From positions 1,860,001 through 1,924,000 of the forward strand of contig NZ_CP099391.1 in NCBI RefSeq assembly GCF_023913515.1: a stretch of 64,000 nt of DNA, in the 5' to 3' direction. Positions within the stretch are counted from its first letter, which is position 1; every line of letters begins with the position of its first letter. The translations under genes and the position numbers were made by a program. The notes beneath the pieces are model-generated. The model did not search any database. It was given only the letters and a program-made list of their open reading frames with translations, and was not told the origin of the DNA. This DNA comes from Natronococcus sp. CG52 (GTDB lineage: Archaea; Halobacteriota; Halobacteria; Halobacteriales; Natrialbaceae). Below, piece after piece: positions 60,327 to 64,000 of this stretch.

Positions 60327-61928
60327 ATGACCCGTGACCGGGCCCTCCTCGACCGGGCCCTGGAACGTGGCGAACAGGACGGGGGTAGCATCGAGTTCAA
60401 GGAACGACTGCTCCGGGACGTCCACCTCGAGGGGGGACGCAGGGAGAGTCTGGCCGCTCAACTCCGACACCGAATGCTCTCGGGCGACGGCGAGGCGACG
60501 TACGTCGTCGGCGTCACCGACGATGGCGGCCTCGCCGGCATCGACCCCGACACGTTCTCCGAATCGATGGACGTTCTCTCGCTGCTCGCGGAGGAAGCCG
60601 ACGCCCACATCGACGACGTCCAGACGTGGGGTCTCGAGGGCGGGATCGTCGGCGTCGCACGGATCTGCGACGGGGCGATCCTCGAGACCGACGACGAACA
60701 CCTCGTCGTCGGAACGGCAGGCCACGTCGACCACGGAAAGAGCACGCTCGTCGGTTCGCTCGTCACCGGAACGGCCGACGACGGCGACGGCGCGACGCGC
60801 GCGTACCTCGACGTCCAACCCCACGAGGTCGAGCGCGGACTGTCGGCGGACCTCTCGTACGCCGTCTACGGCTTCGACGACGGCGGGCCGGTCCGCGTGC
60901 GCAACCCGAACCGGAAAGCCGACCGCGCCGAGGTCGTCGAGGAGGCGGACCGACTCGTTTCGTTCGTCGACACCGTCGGCCACGAGCCGTGGCTCCGCAC
61001 GACGATCCGCGGACTCGTCGGCCAGAAACTCGACTACGGACTGCTCGTCGTCGCCGCCGACGACGGTCCGACGCGAACGACGCGGGAACACCTCGGCGTC
61101 CTGCTGGCGACCGACCTCCCGACGATCGTCGCGATCACGAAAACCGACGCGGTCAGCGAGGAACGGGTCGAGGAGGTCGAACGCGAGGTCGAGCGACTCC
61201 TCCGCGACGTCGACAAATCACCGCTACGGGTCGCCCGTCACGGCGTCGACGCCGCCGTCGAGGAGATCAACGAGCGCGTCGTCCCGATCGTCGCGACCAG
61301 TGCGATCACGATGGACGGTCTCGAGACGCTCGACGAACTGTTCGATCGCCTGCCGAAGACCTCCCAGGACACCGGCGAGTTCCGAATGTACGTCGACCGA
61401 AGCTACTCCGTGACCGGCGTCGGGGCGGTGGCCTCGGGCACCGTAATGGCGGGCGAAGTCGAGGCCGGCGACGAACTCCTGATCGGCCCGATGCCCGACG
61501 GCCGGTTCCAGCAGGTCGAGGTTCGCTCGATCGAGATGCACTACCACCGAGTCGACAGGGCCCGGGCCGGCCGGATCGTCGGGATCGCGCTCAAGGGTAT
61601 CAAGGAGAGCGCCATCGAGCGCGGCATGGTCTTGCTCCCACGGGACGCCGATCCCGACCCCGTCCAGGAGTTCGAGGCCGAGGTCATGGTGCTCAACCAC
61701 CCGACTCGCATCGGCGACGGCTACGAACCGGTCGTCCACCTCGAGACGATCGGCGAGGCCGCGGCCTTCTCCCCCGAGAACGGCCGCCTCCTGCCCGGCG
61801 ACACGGGGAAGACTACCGTCCGGTTCAAGTTCCGTCCGTACCTCGTCGAGGAGGGTCAGAAGTTCGTCTTCCGCGAGGGCCGAAGCAAGGGTGTCGGAAC
61901 CGTAACCGACGTCCGCCCAGCCCAGTAA
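60327..61928 (+). CDS. GTPBP1-like translational GTPase
   Basis: This 533-aa protein starts at ATG 60327 (MTRDRALLDRAL). An N-terminal region (1-130) is followed by a G domain with G1 GTAGHVDHGKSTLVGSL, G3 FVDTVGHEPW, G4 ITKTDA and G5 TSAITMDGL, then EF-Tu-like domains II and III (MYVDRSYSVTGVGAVASGTVMAGEV, FRPYLVEEGQKFVFREG). It belongs to the archaeal/eukaryotic GTPBP1/2 group, linked to ribosome rescue and mRNA quality control in eukaryotes. Longer upstream frames are shadows. Confidence 0.9.
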   Translation: MTRDRALLDRALERGEQDGGSIEFKERLLRDVHLEGGRRESLAAQLRHRMLSGDGEATYVVGVTDDGGLAGIDPDTFSESMDVLSLLAEEADAHIDDVQTWGLEGGIVGVARICDGAILETDDEHLVVGTAGHVDHGKSTLVGSLVTGTADDGDGATRAYLDVQPHEVERGLSADLSYAVYGFDDGGPVRVRNPNRKADRAEVVEEADRLVSFVDTVGHEPWLRTTIRGLVGQKLDYGLLVVAADDGPTRTTREHLGVLLATDLPTIVAITKTDAVSEERVEEVEREVERLLRDVDKSPLRVARHGVDAAVEEINERVVPIVATSAITMDGLETLDELFDRLPKTSQDTGEFRMYVDRSYSVTGVGAVASGTVMAGEVEAGDELLIGPMPDGRFQQVEVRSIEMHYHRVDRARAGRIVGIALKGIKESAIERGMVLLPRDADPDPVQEFEAEVMVLNHPTRIGDGYEPVVHLETIGEAAAFSPENGRLLPGDTGKTTVRFKFRPYLVEEGQKFVFREGRSKGVGTVTDVRPAQ

Positions 61929-61985
61929 TCGTCGTCACGCCGTCCCATTGTCCCGTTTTCCGGAACGGACCGGCGGGATCAGTTA

Positions 61986-62480
61986 TCAGTCCTGTTTCCG
62001 CCGGTATCCGTTCTCCGTTCGTTCCGCCAGCCCGGGTAACACCGCCCACTCGAGGAGTCGCTCGATACGTGCTTCTCGACGCTTCTCGAGTCGGCTCGAG
62101 CGTTCGTGACGCGCGTTGTGAGAACTCGTCTCCGAGAGATGTGTCACGGTCGCCTTCGTGGTGAGAGGGTCGTCCGCTGCCTCGAGTCGAGCGAGCAACT
62201 CGTCGGCGCGGTAAACCCGGTCGCGAAACGCCCGCCGAAGGCTCTCGAGATCGAAATCGCGTCGGATCCGAGCGAAACCCGACGTGCTCACGGTCGCGAG
62301 TTCGAGCGCGCGAAGGAAGGTCAGCCACGCGGCAGCCGCGCCACGCGATTCGATCTCGGTTCGATCCACGAGTCGGGCACAGCAGTCGTCCGCGTCCTCC
62401 GGATCGCGCGGCACGGCTCGCCGGACGGTCTCGAGGGACTCGAGCGAGTCGGGCGCCGGGGGAACGGGTTTGAACTGCAC
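61986..62480 (-). CDS. Conserved haloarchaeal hypothetical protein
   Basis: This 164-aa mostly helical protein starts MQFKPVPPAPDSLESLETVRRAVPRDPEDADDCCARLVDR and has WLTFLRALELATVSTSGFARIRRDFDLESLRRAFRDRVYRADELLARLE, ending in a basic tail. No domain is recognised. It follows the mch gene by 2 bp on the same strand, so the two are co-transcribed. Confidence 0.75.
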   Translation of the reverse strand: MQFKPVPPAPDSLESLETVRRAVPRDPEDADDCCARLVDRTEIESRGAAAAWLTFLRALELATVSTSGFARIRRDFDLESLRRAFRDRVYRADELLARLEAADDPLTTKATVTHLSETSSHNARHERSSRLEKRREARIERLLEWAVLPGLAERTENGYRRKQD

Positions 62481-62482
62481 GC

Positions 62483-63415
62483 CTACAGGTCGAACGACTC
62501 GGCGAGGAGTTCCTCGTCAGTCTCGCCGTGGACGTACGTCGGTCCGCCGAGCACGTCGACGGTGACCTTCGCCGGGGCGAACAGGTCCGACGGGACTTCC
62601 TCGAACTCCCAGTCGAGATCGTCGAAGACGTCGGCGAACGGGCGGCCGTGGTCCTCCGCGGCCGTCGACGGGATCGAGTCGAAGACGTCGGCGTCCTCGC
62701 GGACGGTGAGGTGTGCGGTGCCGCCGTAAGCGAGCGCGTCGTTCGTCCGGGCGATCGCGGTCTCCTCGTCGGCCGCGACGGGCGCGACCGGCGCACGACC
62801 CGTCGCCGAGACGATGTCGAGCGGCTCGTAGCCGAGTTCCGTGAGTCGGTACGTCGCGAGTTCCGCCGCGCGCGCGGCGGTGGTGATACTCCCGGCGAGA
62901 CTCGCGGTCCGGTAGGCGAGCAGGAAGACGCTGCCGGTCTCGACCTCCGCGAGGTCGGCGACCTGTTCGGCCGCCGACTCCGGCGGGAGTTCATCGCTCT
63001 CGACGGCGAGCGCCGTCAGATCGAACGCGTCCGTGTAGCCGACCTGACGGAACTCCTCCTCCTCGGCGACGAGCGCCCGGGCGGGACCGCTGCCGAGCCC
63101 CTCGAAGTCCTCCGTGGTCAGCTCCCAGCCCGCCTTCTGCGAGCACAGCAACGAGAGCGCCGGCTGGTCGGTCGTCAGTTCGATGTGCGGAATCGGCGCA
63201 CCGTCGATCTCTCCCAGTCCTCGGCTCGGCGTCGCCATTCCGGCGGTCTGGATCTCCGTGAGCAGGAGTCCCGCCTCGAATCCGCCGTCGAATTCGACGC
63301 CGAAGTCGAGGACGGTCGCCTCGTTGTCGAGATCGAAGCCGCCGATGTTCAGCTCTTCGGCGTACTCGAGGGCCTCGTCGACCAGCTCGATCGCCATCCG
63401 GTTAAGACTCTCCAT
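62483..63415 (-). CDS. mch: Methenyltetrahydromethanopterin cyclohydrolase
   Basis: This 310-aa protein matches Mch: ESLNRMAIELVDEALEYAEELNI, ATPSRGLGEIDGAPIPHIELTTDQPALSLLCSQKAGWEL and GSGPARAL, IVSATGRAPVAPVAADEETAIARTNDAL, and AEDHGRPFADVFDDLDWEFEEVPSDLFAPAKV. It interconverts methenyl- and formyl-tetrahydropterin. In non-methanogenic haloarchaea it serves one-carbon metabolism. Start ATG 63415. Confidence 0.95.
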   Translation of the reverse strand: MESLNRMAIELVDEALEYAEELNIGGFDLDNEATVLDFGVEFDGGFEAGLLLTEIQTAGMATPSRGLGEIDGAPIPHIELTTDQPALSLLCSQKAGWELTTEDFEGLGSGPARALVAEEEEFRQVGYTDAFDLTALAVESDELPPESAAEQVADLAEVETGSVFLLAYRTASLAGSITTAARAAELATYRLTELGYEPLDIVSATGRAPVAPVAADEETAIARTNDALAYGGTAHLTVREDADVFDSIPSTAAEDHGRPFADVFDDLDWEFEEVPSDLFAPAKVTVDVLGGPTYVHGETDEELLAESFDL

Positions 63416-63487
63416 ACCCTCTCTTCCGTGCCGGACGTAAAACAGTTTGTCAGTTCGATTCCGCGGGGCGGGGGCGTTCCAGCGGTC

Positions 63488-63694
63488 TCAGGCGACGACC
63501 TCGTATCCCGCGTTCTCGATCGCGTCGCGAATCGATCCGACGGTGGTCGTCTCGTCGTGCTCGACGCGCACCTCGTCGTTCTCGTGGTTGGCCGTCGCCG
63601 AGGAGACGCCCGAGAGCGCCTCGAGCGTCTCGGTTACGTTCGCCTCACAGCCGTCACAGGACATGCCGGTGACCTCGAGTGTCGTTTGCTCCAT
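63488..63694 (-). CDS. Heavy-metal-associated (HMA) copper chaperone
   Basis: This 68-aa protein has the HMA fold and metal site GMSCDGCEANVTETL (Cys13 and Cys16). A CopZ-like role of passing Cu(I) to an exporter is likely; no P-type ATPase lies in the window. Start ATG 63694. It lies 72 bp upstream of mch on the same strand. Confidence 0.92.
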   Translation of the reverse strand: MEQTTLEVTGMSCDGCEANVTETLEALSGVSSATANHENDEVRVEHDETTTVGSIRDAIENAGYEVVA

Positions 63695-63789
63695 ACTCGA
63701 GGACGCTCTCTCCAGGGAGTTTTTCCTTCCGCTTCGTCGGCCGTCCGAACGAGTGGTAGTTTGATATGGTTCTCGAACAGGAATTGCGT

Positions 63790-64000
63790 ATGTACACCGT
63801 CCTCGTACCGATCGACGACAGCGACGAACGGGTCAGGAGTCAGATCGAGACGGTTCGCGGCCTGCCGGCAGTACCGGCCGAGATCGCCGTCGACGTACTG
63901 CACGTCCGCGAAGAGCTCGACTTCTCCGCCGAAGACGTCGAGGACGTCTCGATCGGCCAGCTCGAGACGGATCTCGAGGATCTGTCGGAACTGCCGGAGA
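63790..64000 (+). CDS. Universal stress protein (UspA family), C-terminus cut by window edge
   Basis: The first 70 residues begin MYTVLVPIDDSDERVRSQIETVRGLP and continue IAVDVLHVREELDF, the opening strand-helix-strand of UspA domains. The frame stays open to the edge. The ATP-binding GxxG(9)GS motif would lie beyond it. A TATA-like TTTGATAT (63760-63767) is 23 nt before ATG 63790, indicating a leaderless start. Confidence 0.85.
   Translation, partial: MYTVLVPIDDSDERVRSQIETVRGLPAVPAEIAVDVLHVREELDFSAEDVEDVSIGQLETDLEDLSELPE

Noticed and set aside
60626-62164. 512-codon plus-strand frame overlapping the GTPase gene
   Set aside because: Almost entirely Arg/Gly/Pro, very basic, out of frame with a clear GTPase; shadow.
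1-64000. tRNA, rRNA, CRISPR arrays and insertion sequences
   Set aside because: I looked through the gaps for TPsiC-like tRNA ends, regularly spaced repeats and transposase motifs and found none that I could support.

Overview
The window is chromosomal DNA of a halophilic archaeon (class Halobacteria, probably of the Natrinema/Haloterrigena/Natronorubrum kind). It is GC-rich, its predicted proteins are acidic, and start codons often lie 23-32 nt downstream of an A/T-rich TATA-like box, as in leaderless haloarchaeal transcripts. Many genes belong to families found almost only in haloarchaea (DUF1616, DUF2270, DUF7344, HalOD1/DUF7504, DUF7503). I recognise no rRNA, tRNA, CRISPR array, transposase or replication origin. 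Both edges cut a gene.

Layout. 1-9.7 kb: core and envelope genes, including a YihY/BrkB membrane protein, a CAP-domain protein, a lycopene-cyclase-domain protein, a four-CBS protein fused to an HPF-like domain, radB facing a RuvC/YqgF-like RNase H-fold protein, DUF2270, DUF1616 and proline dehydrogenase. 9.8-29.8 kb: a surface-glycan region with a Wzx-type flippase, a FemAB/GNAT-like protein, a GT-C-like membrane protein, two secreted polysaccharide-lyase-like paralogues around an ATP-grasp ligase, and a tight seven-gene operon (29766 down to 22652). The first four genes of that operon match the enzymes for UDP-2,3-diacetamido-2,3-dideoxy-glucuronate; a GT2 transferase, a DUF354 protein and a polysaccharide deacetylase follow. 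A 155-bp hairpin-rich element and a lower-GC membrane gene sit inside this region.

30.3-34.4 kb: an unusually sparse stretch with three secreted Q/N-rich proteins: a 530-aa protein with five ~55-aa repeats and two nearly identical 132-134-aa proteins in tandem, with the relic of a third copy between them. The repeats recall curlin, and all three proteins share an exact VxQxQxVxQxN motif. This is the best candidate here for an undescribed system, namely an archaeal extracellular amyloid-like fibre next to a polysaccharide locus.

34.5-55.6 kb: housekeeping genes (larC, cdc48, an EamA permease, a dipeptide-type ABC transporter operon, RNase HI, DUF2240, a HAD hydrolase, a KhtTU-like antiporter pair, PAP2 phosphatase, methylglyoxal synthase, an SDR, a glyoxalase-like protein, pyrF and a HIT zinc finger). 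55.8-60 kb: a signalling module with a DUF7344 winged-helix regulator, a protein with two HalOD1 domains plus a DUF7504-like domain, a CHAT (caspase-like) protein with a visible His/Cys pair, and an easily missed 44-aa membrane peptide gene. 60.3-64 kb: a GTPBP1-like GTPase, methenyl-H4MPT cyclohydrolase, a copper-type HMA chaperone and a truncated universal stress protein.
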